6,066 nt of DNA, taken from the NCBI GenBank assembly GCA_900766195.1, contig CAAFUN010000048.1, positions 1-6,066 of the forward strand. The letters run 5' to 3'. Positions 1-6,052 of this stretch are shown here, piece by piece. The notes below the pieces were generated by a model. It was not told the origin of the DNA. It worked only from the letters and a program-made list of their open reading frames with translations, and searched no databases. The DNA is from an uncultured Bacteroides sp. GTDB taxonomy: Bacteria; Bacteroidota; Bacteroidia; Bacteroidales; Bacteroidaceae. The position numbers were made by a program, and so were the translations under genes. Positions within the stretch are counted from its first letter, which is position 1. Every line of letters starts with the position of its first letter.

Positions 1-40
1 ATGGTACTGCGTAACAGTGGGAGAGTAGGTAGTCGCCGTT
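1..40 (+). rRNA. rrf: 5S ribosomal RNA, 3' part
   Basis: The first 40 bases match the conserved 3' section of bacterial 5S rRNA: GATGGTACTGC-type helix sequence, then GTGGGAGAGTAGGT and a closing TCGCC that would pair with the missing 5' end. The gene starts upstream of the window, so only about the last third is present. The exact 3' end is uncertain by a few bases (about 37-42). A strong terminator follows at once, as expected for the last gene of an rRNA operon. Confidence 0.9.
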
Positions 41-46
41 TTATCA

Positions 47-93
47 GGGAGTTTGTTTCTTCACTAGAGGAGACAAACTCCCTTTCTTTTTTA
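47..93 (+). terminator. Rho-independent terminator of the rRNA operon
   Basis: A near-perfect hairpin pairs bases 47-62 with 67-82 (16 pairs, two of them G-T wobbles) around the four-base loop ACTA. The outer arms are GGGAGTTTGT and ACAAACTCCC. The T-rich run TTTCTTTTTT follows directly at 83-92. It lies a few bases after the 5S rRNA end, so it should end rRNA operon transcription and insulate the downstream protein operon. Confidence 0.93.
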
Positions 94-304
94 TACCCCT
101 CTCGGGAGCTCTCGCTGCTTTCATTTTATTAGCAATTGGATGGTTTTGAAGCCAGAAGGTCATCTTCTTAGTACTTTTAGATAAAATATACAAACTTAAA
201 AGAACTTAAAAGCAATGAATCATTTTTCCTTTGTTTTATCATATCTACAAAATCTTCGTATCTTTACTGCCGGATAAGCCCTGTATCATCGCTTAAATAG
301 GCAT

Positions 305-327
305 ATCTTAGTCATACTAGTTAAGAT
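305..327. repeat. Inverted repeat ATCTTA/TAAGAT
   Basis: ATCTTA at 305-310 is mirrored by TAAGAT at 322-327 across an 11-base loop. A smaller neighbour (TAAGC 275-279 with GCTTA 291-295, also an 11-base loop) lies just upstream. Arms this short arise often by chance in AT-rich DNA, so function is uncertain. The position upstream of the operon allows either an operator or part of a folded leader RNA. Confidence 0.3.
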
Positions 328-328
328 C

Positions 329-348
329 ATTCAAGGGTAAACTTGAAT
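329..348. repeat. Perfect 7-bp inverted repeat, possible operator
   Basis: ATTCAAG (329-335) and CTTGAAT (342-348) form a perfect dyad around the six-base spacer GGTAAA. It lies about 100 bases before the exbB start and overlaps the CTTG that could serve as a -33 element. That placement would suit a regulator binding site. No T-run follows, so it is not a terminator. The regulator, if any, cannot be named from the sequence. Confidence 0.35.
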
Positions 349-374
349 AGAATATTAATAGCTTTTATAGATTG
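342..374 (+). promoter_or_regulatory. Weak candidate Bacteroides-type promoter
   Basis: Bacteroides housekeeping promoters use TTTG near -33 and TAnnTTTG near -7. The best pairing close to exbB is CTTG (342-345) with TAGATTG (368-374), 22 bases apart; each element departs from consensus. TAGCTTTT at 359-366 matches the -7 element with one change but has no TTTG at a suitable distance. A further candidate upstream (TTTG 230-233, TATCTTTA 259-266) has too long a spacer. The start site is therefore only a guess, probably giving a leader of about 70 bases. Confidence 0.22.
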
Positions 375-447
375 CAGAAGAATAAAATGAATGATATAAC
401 ATTATAATTAATTTTAATAACAAATCAAAACAAAAAAAAGTATTATT

Positions 448-1260
448 ATGAAAACTACTCAACAGAAAAATGTCTCTTTTACAGGTATTAAATCTGCAGG
501 ATTGGTTATTATTGCTTGTCTTATTTTGGCAGTTCTTATTTATCACTTTGTGTTTGGGAATCCAGCTAATTTTATGAATAATGACCCTAATAATCACCCT
601 CTTCCTGGTAATCTTATGGGTACCATTTACAAAGGTGGTGTTATCGTTCCTATTATTCAGACTCTTTTGCTTACTGTTATTGCATTGAGCATTGAGCGCT
701 ATTTTGCTATTCGTTCTGCTTTCGGAAAAGGTTCATTAGTGAAATTCGTGAAAGGGATTAAAGAAGCATTGGCTACTGGCGATATGAAAAAAGCTAAAGA
801 ACTTTGTGACAAACAACGTGGTTCTGTAGCAAATGTTGTTGGTGCTACTCTCGTAAAATATGCTGAAGTAGAAAAAGATGACACTATTGCTAAAGACCAG
901 AAAGTATTGGCTATCCAAAAAGAATTGGAAGAAGCTACTGCTCTTGAATTACCTATGATGCAACAGAATTTACCTATTATTGCTACTATTACTACTCTTG
1001 GTACATTGATGGGACTTCTTGGTACTGTAATCGGTATGATCCGTTCATTTGCTGCTTTGGGTTCTGGTGGTGGAACTGACTCTGTTGCTTTGTCTACTGG
1101 TATTTCTGAAGCATTGGTAAATACGGCTTTCGGTATTTTAACTGGTGCACTTGCTGTTATTTCATATAACTATTACACCAATAAAATTGATAAGTTGACT
1201 TACAGTCTTGATGAAGTAGGTTTCTCCATCGTACAGACTTTTGCAGCTACTCATAAATAA
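448..1260 (+). CDS. exbB: ExbB/TolQ/MotA-family proton channel protein
   Basis: This 270-residue inner-membrane protein should be the channel subunit of the Ton motor, which uses proton flow to energise TonB. Hydrophobic segments lie at about 14-37, 63-85, 175-200 and 217-240. The last three match the usual ExbB layout, with a large cytoplasmic part (about 86-170) between the second and third. Family signatures are LLGTVIGMIRSF (190-201) and ISEALVNTAFGI (219-230). By motif alignment T193, E221 and T226 correspond to the E. coli ExbB polar channel residues T148, E176 and T181. The first segment and the following Asn/Pro-rich loop (about 38-56) are extra relative to the minimal family core. 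The start is preceded by an A-rich tract (419-440), typical of Bacteroides leaders, with no Shine-Dalgarno site. It is first in the operon, 29 bases before exbD. Many T-ending Ala, Val and Thr codons (GCT, GTT, ACT) may reflect high expression, which is inference. Confidence 0.93.
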   Translation: MKTTQQKNVSFTGIKSAGLVIIACLILAVLIYHFVFGNPANFMNNDPNNHPLPGNLMGTIYKGGVIVPIIQTLLLTVIALSIERYFAIRSAFGKGSLVKFVKGIKEALATGDMKKAKELCDKQRGSVANVVGATLVKYAEVEKDDTIAKDQKVLAIQKELEEATALELPMMQQNLPIIATITTLGTLMGLLGTVIGMIRSFAALGSGGGTDSVALSTGISEALVNTAFGILTGALAVISYNYYTNKIDKLTYSLDEVGFSIVQTFAATHK

Positions 1261-1289
1261 TGTCGTGAGCCCTTTAAAATATATAAGTT

Positions 1290-1901
1290 ATGGGTAGAGC
1301 GAAAATAACAAAAAAAAGTACATTCATAGATATGACGGCTATGAGTGATGTAACCGTACTTTTGCTTACTTTCTTTATGTTGACATCAACATTTGTGAAG
1401 AAAGAGCCGGTACAGGTTGCCACTCCTTCCTCTGTCTCGGAAATTAAAATCCCGGAAACAAATATTCTGCAGATTTTAGTTGATCCGAAAGGCAAAATAT
1501 TTATGAGTTTGGATAAACAGCCCGATATGCGTGCTGCCTTGGAAGGTATGGGAGAAGAATATGGCGTTTCTTTCACTCCGGAGCAAATTAAAAAGTTTTC
1601 AAAAATGGCTACTTTTGGTGTACCTATTAAAAAAATGGGTGCTTATTTAGATTTGTCTCAGGAAGATCAAGATGCTGAACTGAAGAATCAAGGTATACCT
1701 TGTGATAGTTTGGATAATCAATTCAAAGCTTGGGTGCGGACTGCAAGAGAAGCTAACCCGGATTTGCGTATTGCTATCAAAGCTGACCAGAATACTCCCT
1801 ATTCGGTGATAAAGAAAGTAATGAGTTCACTTCAGGATCTCAGAGAGAACAGATATAATCTGATTACCTCTTTGAAAACTACTGCTGAAGAAAAAAAATA
1901 A
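1290..1901 (+). CDS. exbD: ExbD-family protein, first copy
   Basis: ExbD proteins sit inside the ExbB pore and carry the Asp that accepts protons. This 203-residue copy has a short basic N-terminus, a single membrane helix at about 18-36 (SDVTVLLLTFFMLTSTF), and a periplasmic domain. The helix contains D20, matching the essential Asp of E. coli ExbD (D25). The usual Thr-Pro before it is Thr-Ala here (T16-A17). The periplasmic fold is recognisable from EIKIPE and QILVDPKGKIFM (51-72) and the C-terminal IAIKADQNTPYSVIKKVMSSLQD region (161-183). An insertion of about 75 residues (77-152), rich in charged residues, splits these two parts and makes the protein clearly longer than the roughly 140 residues of E. 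coli ExbD. The stop lies 5 bases before the next ATG, which suggests translational coupling with the second exbD. Confidence 0.9.
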   Translation: MGRAKITKKSTFIDMTAMSDVTVLLLTFFMLTSTFVKKEPVQVATPSSVSEIKIPETNILQILVDPKGKIFMSLDKQPDMRAALEGMGEEYGVSFTPEQIKKFSKMATFGVPIKKMGAYLDLSQEDQDAELKNQGIPCDSLDNQFKAWVRTAREANPDLRIAIKADQNTPYSVIKKVMSSLQDLRENRYNLITSLKTTAEEKK

Positions 1902-1906
1902 GAGAT

Positions 1907-2560
1907 ATGAGTGCTGAAGTACAAGAAAGCGGTAATAAAAAAGGCGGAAAAGGTAAGCAGAAGAAGATGACCGTTAGGGTGGACTTTACTCCTATGGTTG
2001 ATATGAACATGTTGTTGATTACTTTCTTTATGCTTTGTACCTCTCTGAGTAAGCCTCAGACGATGGAAATAAACATGCCGAGTAATGATAAGAACATATC
2101 AGATGATGATCGTTCTGCTGTAAAGGCTTCAAAAGCTATCACTTTACTGTTAGCCGGTGATAATAAAATCTTTTATTATGATGGTGAAGCAAACTATAAG
2201 GACTATTCTTCTTTGAAGGAGACGAATTATGATGCTAATGGTTTACGTGCTATGTTGCTGGGAAGAAATAAAGACGCTGTGGAAAAAGTAAAAGCGTTGA
2301 AGCAGAAAAAGCTTAATCTGGAAATATCAGATGCTGATTATACAGAACAGGTTTCTGAAATTAAAAACGGAAAAGATACACCTGTTGTTATTATTAAAGC
2401 TAATGATGATGCTACGTATAAGAATCTGATTGATGCGCTAGATGAAATGCAGATATGTAATATAGGTAAATATGTGATTACTGATATAACCGAAGGTGAT
2501 AAGTTCTTATTGAAGAATTTTAATGCGAAGGGTCAGTTGTCTCAAGATATTGCCGATTAA
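1907..2560 (+). CDS. exbD: ExbD-family protein, second divergent copy
   Basis: This second ExbD-type protein (217 residues) differs strongly from its neighbour, so it is an old paralogue and not a recent duplicate. It has a Gly/Lys-rich cytoplasmic N-terminus (10-20), then VDFTPMVDMNMLLITFFMLCTSL (25-47). This keeps the classical Thr-Pro and the proton-carrying Asp (D32). MEINMPS (53-59) matches the start of the ExbD periplasmic domain, which continues with AITLLLAGDNKIFYYDG (77-93) and ends with TPVVIIKANDDATYKNLIDALDEM (158-181). Between them (about 94-157) lies an inserted, Lys/Glu-rich, probably helical stretch. With the first copy it probably forms mixed ExbD pairs inside the ExbB ring; this is inferred from adjacency and the family's oligomeric architecture. 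It lies 26 bases before tonB. Confidence 0.9.
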   Translation: MSAEVQESGNKKGGKGKQKKMTVRVDFTPMVDMNMLLITFFMLCTSLSKPQTMEINMPSNDKNISDDDRSAVKASKAITLLLAGDNKIFYYDGEANYKDYSSLKETNYDANGLRAMLLGRNKDAVEKVKALKQKKLNLEISDADYTEQVSEIKNGKDTPVVIIKANDDATYKNLIDALDEMQICNIGKYVITDITEGDKFLLKNFNAKGQLSQDIAD

Positions 2561-2586
2561 TGTGTAACACCTAAAATGTATTATAA

Positions 2587-3402
2587 ATGGCAAAAATAGA
2601 TTTGACATCTTCAGAATGGTGTGACCTCATATTCACAGGCAAGAATAAGGCTTATGGTGCATATAGAATGCGAGAGAATTCCGCAAAAAGACACAACATT
2701 GCAATGCTTTTGGTTGTTGTTATAGCTTTAGTCGGTTTTAGTATTCCTACTTTGATTAAGCTGGCAACTCCTAAAGAAAAGGAAGTGATGACTGAGGTTA
2801 CTACTCTTTCTAAATTGGATGAACCGGAGGTAAAGCAAGAACAGAAAAAGGTTCAGCCTGATACCCCTCCTCCTCCTCCTTTGAAGAGTTCTATTAAATT
2901 TACGGCACCAGTCATTAAAAAAGATGCTGAGGTCCGTGAAGAGGATGAAATAAAGAGTCAGAAAGAACTGACTGAAACTAAAGTATCAATATCAATTGCT
3001 GACGTTAAAGGTAATGATGAAGCAAATGGTAAGGATATTGCAGATTTGAAGCAGGTCGTAACTCAACAAGCACCTCCTGAAAAAGAACAGGTATTTGATA
3101 TGGTTGAGCAAATGCCAACCTTCCCTGGTGGGCAAGGAGAGTTGATGCAATTCATTTCAAAGAATTTGAAATACCCTACTATTGCAGCAGAAAATGGTGT
3201 ACAAGGACGAGTTGTTTGTCAGTTCGTTGTTGGGTCTGATGGTAAGGTTCGTGATGTTAAAGTTTTGAAAACTCTTGATCCTTATTGTGATAAAGAGGCA
3301 ATCCGTGTAATTATGGCAATGCCTCACTGGATTCCAGGAAAGCAAAATGGTAAGGCTGTTTCTGTGAAATATACAGTTCCTATAATATTTAGATTGCAGT
3401 AA
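2587..3402 (+). CDS. tonB: TonB energy transducer
   Basis: TonB spans the periplasm and transmits motor force to the TonB box of outer-membrane transporters. This 271-residue protein has a cytoplasmic N-terminus of about 37 residues with NKAYGAYRMRENSAKR (20-35), a signature of Bacteroidota TonBs absent from E. coli TonB. One membrane helix follows (about 38-60), then a charged linker with five consecutive prolines (94-98). The C-terminal TonB domain (about 173-271) includes MPTFPGG (176-182), GRVVCQFVVGSDGKVRDVKV (207-226), the helix around CDKEAIRVIMAMP (234-246), WIPGKQNGKAV (248-258), and a final hydrophobic strand VPIIFRLQ. All family landmarks are present and the length is normal, so it looks functional. 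The Pro-rich part is much shorter than the Glu-Pro/Lys-Pro region of E. coli TonB. The next gene begins 15 bases after the stop. Confidence 0.94.
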   Translation: MAKIDLTSSEWCDLIFTGKNKAYGAYRMRENSAKRHNIAMLLVVVIALVGFSIPTLIKLATPKEKEVMTEVTTLSKLDEPEVKQEQKKVQPDTPPPPPLKSSIKFTAPVIKKDAEVREEDEIKSQKELTETKVSISIADVKGNDEANGKDIADLKQVVTQQAPPEKEQVFDMVEQMPTFPGGQGELMQFISKNLKYPTIAAENGVQGRVVCQFVVGSDGKVRDVKVLKTLDPYCDKEAIRVIMAMPHWIPGKQNGKAVSVKYTVPIIFRLQ

Positions 3403-3417
3403 TAATAATTCGAAACG

Positions 3418-4356
3418 ATGAAAAAGTATTGGCTTATATTATTTCTTTTTGTTGGTGTTCTGTTTGTGTCTTGTCAAAGTAAACCTAAAGATGGGCGCAC
3501 GGATACTTTTACTTCTGGTGTGGTAACTATTGCTGCAGATGAAAGTTTTGAACCTATAGTGCAAGAAGAAGTAGATGTTTTTGAGGGACTTAACCCTAGA
3601 GCTAGTATTATTCCTCGTTATGTTACTGAAGTGGAAGCTGTGAATCTTCTTCTGCGTGACAGTTTGCGATTGGCTATAACCAGTCGCAAGCTGACACCCG
3701 CAGAATTGGTTTCTTTCCATAGTCGTAAATTCTTTCCGCAAGAAATTAAAATTGCAACGGATGGACTTGCTGTAATTGTTAATAAAAATAATCCGGATAC
3801 GTTGATAACTGTTCGCGATATAAAAAGAATATTAACAGGAAAAGTTTCCCAGTGGAAAGAGGTTTATCCGGCATCAAAATTGCAGGATATTAATTTAGTT
3901 TTTGATAACAAGAACTCAAGTACTGTGCGCTTTGCTATTGACTCTATTTGTAGAGGTGAAGCGCTTTCCGGTAAAGTTAAGGCTTTGAAAACAAATCCGG
4001 ATGTTATAAATTATGTGGCTAAGAATATTAATGCTATTGGTATAATTGGTGTAAATTGGCTAGGTGACAGAAATGATACTACAGGACTTTCTTTCCGTAA
4101 AGATATTCAAGTTATGTCAGTGAGTGCTTCTGATAAGCCATCTTCCGAAAATAGTTATAAACCTTATCAAGCATACTTATTCTATGGCTATTACCCTTTA
4201 ACTAGGAACTTGTATGCTTTACTAAATGATCCTAGGAGTGCACTTCCATGGGGATTTTCTTCGTTCCTTTCTTCGGACCGGGGGCAGCGTATTATTTTAA
4301 AGTCGGGCTTGGTTCCGGCCACACAGACCATACGTGTGGTACATGTCAAAGATTAG
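3418..4356 (+). CDS. PstS-like solute-binding lipoprotein
   Basis: This 312-residue protein resembles PstS-type phosphate-binding proteins. It begins with a lipoprotein signal peptide (MKKYWLILFL, lipobox LFVSC, lipidated C19), so it should be membrane-anchored in the periplasm. Residues just after C19 (QSKPKDG) lack the run of acidic residues that marks surface export in Bacteroidota, which favours a periplasm-facing anchor; this is inference. Binding-protein features are VTIAADESFEPIV (36-48), AITSRKLTPAEL (86-97), DGLAVIVNKNNP (115-126), DIKRILTGKVSQWKEV (134-149) and a C-terminal SDRGQRIILKSGLVP (286-300). The Gly-Ser-Gly-Thr phosphate loop of classical PstS reads NSST (166-169) here. No pstC, pstA, pstB or phoU accompanies it in this window. 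It lies between tonB and the TPR gene, so an accessory Ton role is more likely than phosphate uptake, but neither is shown. Confidence 0.8.
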   Translation: MKKYWLILFLFVGVLFVSCQSKPKDGRTDTFTSGVVTIAADESFEPIVQEEVDVFEGLNPRASIIPRYVTEVEAVNLLLRDSLRLAITSRKLTPAELVSFHSRKFFPQEIKIATDGLAVIVNKNNPDTLITVRDIKRILTGKVSQWKEVYPASKLQDINLVFDNKNSSTVRFAIDSICRGEALSGKVKALKTNPDVINYVAKNINAIGIIGVNWLGDRNDTTGLSFRKDIQVMSVSASDKPSSENSYKPYQAYLFYGYYPLTRNLYALLNDPRSALPWGFSSFLSSDRGQRIILKSGLVPATQTIRVVHVKD

Positions 4357-4378
4357 TGATTAATAAATAAAATAGAGA

Positions 4379-5809
4379 ATGATGAAGAGAAACTTATTCT
4401 ATTTAATAAGTGCACTGCTGATAAGTGGTATGGTTCAAGCTCAAGAACTTGATTGGAAGGGGAGTTTGGATAAAGTTAAAGGTTTAATTCAGACAAATCC
4501 ATCTCAGGCTGAGAATGAGATTGGTGAGCTGATAAAAGGTAAGAATAAAAAGAATACAGACTTGCTAACTGCGATTTCTTATGCATATTTGAACGCAGGA
4601 AAAATTGCAGAGGCTCAGAACTATTTGCAATTAGCTCAAAAGTCGAATAAAAAAAGCCCTGAGGTATCAGTGCTTGAAGGAGATATCGCTTTAGCCCAAA
4701 AAGATGCGGGCAAGGCATGTCAATTATATGAACAAGCTATTTATTTTGATCCCAATTATAAAGAAGCTTATTTGAAGTATGCTCAGGTGTATAGAGCAGC
4801 TAATCCTTCGCTGGCTATTGAAAAACTTGAACAGTTAAAAACGTTGGATCCTGCTTCTGTAGAAGCTGATAAAGGTTTGGCTGAAATTTATTATTCTACA
4901 AATAAATTTGAGAAGGCATCAGAAATGTATGCTAATTTTATAAATACACCTAGTGCTACTGAAGAGGACCGTTTGAAATATGCTTTTTCTCTGTTTATGA
5001 ACCATGAGTTCGATAAGTCATTGGAAGTAGTTCAAAAGGGATTGCAAGGCAATGCGCGTCATGCTGCATTCAATAGACTAGCAATGTTTAATTATACAGA
5101 TTTAAAGAATTATGAAGCAGCAGAGAAAGCTGCGGATGCATTCTTTAATAATTCAGATAAAGCAGACTTCTCTGCACTGGATTACCAGTACCATGGCTTT
5201 ATACTTATGGGTCTGAAAAAGTATGACCAGGCAATTACTGAATTTAATAAGGCTATTGAAAAGGATAGTGCATTAACATCTTTGTGGTTACAGATTTCTA
5301 CTGCTTATGAAAATGCAGGAAAGTATTCTGAAGCTATTGATGCCTATAAAAAATATTATAACTCTCTAGATTCTGAAAAACAGACTCCTGATTTATTGTT
5401 CCAGTTGGGACGTAAATATTATGATGAAGGCAATTCTGCTGATTCTCTTAATATTCCTAAAACAATAAGAGTTAGCGCATTGCATTCTGCTGATTCTATC
5501 TTTGCTGAAGTAGCCATAAAGGTTCCTGATAGCTATTTAGGTAATTTGTGGAGAGCTAGGACTAATTATTCTTTGGATCCGGAAACTACTGAAGGATTGG
5601 CTAAACCATATTATGAGGCAGCTCTTACTACTCTGGAGGCTGCTAATAATCCTAAGTATAAATCTATGATTATAGAATGCTGTAGTTATTTAGGATATTA
5701 TCATTTCTTGCGGAAAGAAATGGCTAAGTCAAAATCATATTGGAATAAGGTGTTAGAGTTAGATCCTAATAATGCAACTGCTAAACAAGCGTTAGAGGGC
5801 ATTAAATAA
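4379..5809 (+). CDS. Secreted tetratricopeptide-repeat protein
   Basis: This 476-residue protein carries an N-terminal signal peptide (hydrophobic 5-18, likely cleavage after VQA at 19-21) with no lipobox, so it is probably soluble in the periplasm. The rest is almost wholly helical TPR-type repeats. Clear ones lie at about 61-92 (YAYLNAGKIAEAQNYLQLA), 94-127 (ending AIYFDPNY), 128-160, 163-192, 264-298 (FILMGLKKYDQAITEFNKAI), 299-333 (AYENAGKYSEAIDAYKKYY) and 430-465 (SKSYWNKVLELDPNN). Residues 193-263 and 350-425 look like diverged repeats. TPR arrays bind other proteins, so it may act as a scaffold for the Ton motor, the PstS-like lipoprotein or an outer-membrane partner; this is inferred only from context. 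Two ATG codons stand in tandem (4379 and 4382), and either could be the true start. It is the last gene of the operon, 15 bases before the terminator. Confidence 0.88.
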   Translation: MMKRNLFYLISALLISGMVQAQELDWKGSLDKVKGLIQTNPSQAENEIGELIKGKNKKNTDLLTAISYAYLNAGKIAEAQNYLQLAQKSNKKSPEVSVLEGDIALAQKDAGKACQLYEQAIYFDPNYKEAYLKYAQVYRAANPSLAIEKLEQLKTLDPASVEADKGLAEIYYSTNKFEKASEMYANFINTPSATEEDRLKYAFSLFMNHEFDKSLEVVQKGLQGNARHAAFNRLAMFNYTDLKNYEAAEKAADAFFNNSDKADFSALDYQYHGFILMGLKKYDQAITEFNKAIEKDSALTSLWLQISTAYENAGKYSEAIDAYKKYYNSLDSEKQTPDLLFQLGRKYYDEGNSADSLNIPKTIRVSALHSADSIFAEVAIKVPDSYLGNLWRARTNYSLDPETTEGLAKPYYEAALTTLEAANNPKYKSMIIECCSYLGYYHFLRKEMAKSKSYWNKVLELDPNNATAKQALEGIK

Positions 5810-5824
5810 GAATTGATTTGATAT

Positions 5825-5860
5825 AATAAAAAAGGGAACCATTTGGTTCCCTTTTTTATT
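5825..5860. terminator. Strong symmetrical terminator ending the Ton operon
   Basis: A perfect 16-pair inverted repeat joins 5825-5840 to 5845-5860 around the loop ATTT. The core is GGGAACC/GGTTCCC, flanked by an A-run at 5828-5833 and the matching T-run at 5852-5857. Because of this symmetry it can work as a rho-independent terminator in both directions. It begins 15 bases after the stop of the TPR gene and ends the six-gene transcript. Confidence 0.95.
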
Positions 5861-5902
5861 GGTTGTAATTTTAGTTTGATCTTCAGCTAATTTAAACTGA
5901 TC

Positions 5903-6052
5903 CAGGATTTCTATATGATACGTGAATCCTTTTATGCTAAAATAAAGCAATTCAGAGCTCAGCTCAGAGGAGTCAGAGATGTGGCATTCTTCTTATTCAG
6001 ATTATCTAAAATTTATGCTTAATCATTCAATCCCTCAGGATTTCGGTATGAT
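5903..6052. repeat. 17-base direct repeat flanking the transposase remnant
   Basis: CAGGATTTCTATATGAT at 5903-5919 recurs as CAGGATTTCGGTATGAT at 6036-6052 with 15 of 17 bases identical. The copies lie 133 bases apart, one on each side of the transposase-like frame. The second copy continues as CC and sits just after the transposase stop, where the right end of an insertion sequence would be expected. The copies are in the same orientation, unlike normal IS terminal repeats, so the arrangement may reflect deletion or nested remnants. Confidence 0.5.
5915..6022 (+). pseudogene. Probable C-terminal remnant of an IS transposase
   Basis: A short frame ending in TAA at 6020-6022 encodes ESFYAKIKQFRAQ, then LRGVRDVAFFLFR and LSKIYA. 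From memory this closely resembles the last residues of transposases common in Bacteroidota (ISAon1/ISL3-like DDE enzymes ending roughly ESFNAKIKAFRAQFRGVR..FFLFRL..). The family name is a recollection and could be wrong. Upstream, the frame is open only to a stop at 5888-5890, and the preceding residues do not continue the family, so the rest of the enzyme is missing. The first ATG of the frame (5915) is probably not a real start. It lies beyond the operon terminator and is unlikely to be expressed as a functional protein. Confidence 0.55.

Larger units (their letters stand above)
94..447. other. Gene-free leader region before the Ton operon
   Basis: About 350 bases between the rRNA terminator and the first protein gene hold no convincing coding frame on either strand. 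The 80-codon minus-strand frame that enters from the exbB gene has low-complexity Asn/Ser/Phe/Ile-rich composition and no recognisable domain. I also see no tRNA or known riboswitch pattern. The region contains three small inverted repeats (275-295, 305-327, 329-348), an AT-rich stretch from about 350, and an A-rich tract at 419-440 just before the exbB start. The promoter of the operon must lie here unless transcription enters by readthrough. Confidence 0.7.

Noticed and set aside
94..130. GC-richer patch with CTCTCGGGAGCTCTCG after the rRNA terminator
   Set aside because: The apparent dyads are only three to six bases and overlap one another. There is no T-run or stable stem, so no second terminator or RNA gene is supported.
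355..597. 80-codon open frame on the minus strand
   Set aside because: It overlaps the start of exbB, has low-complexity Asn/Ser/Phe/Ile-rich composition and no recognisable motif; it is best explained as a shadow of AT-rich sequence.
1274..1576. 100-codon open frame on the minus strand
   Set aside because: It lies opposite the conserved membrane helix and periplasmic start of the first ExbD. Its hydrophobic end is the complement of that coding sequence, so it is a shadow.
3439..3741. 100-codon open frame on the minus strand
   Set aside because: It lies entirely inside the PstS-like gene, whose own frame has a signal peptide and family motifs. The antisense product is Lys/Asn/Ser-rich without domains.
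3418..4356. Start of a pst phosphate-uptake operon
   Set aside because: The next gene is a TPR protein followed by a terminator. No permease, ATPase or phoU gene is present, and the phosphate loop is altered.
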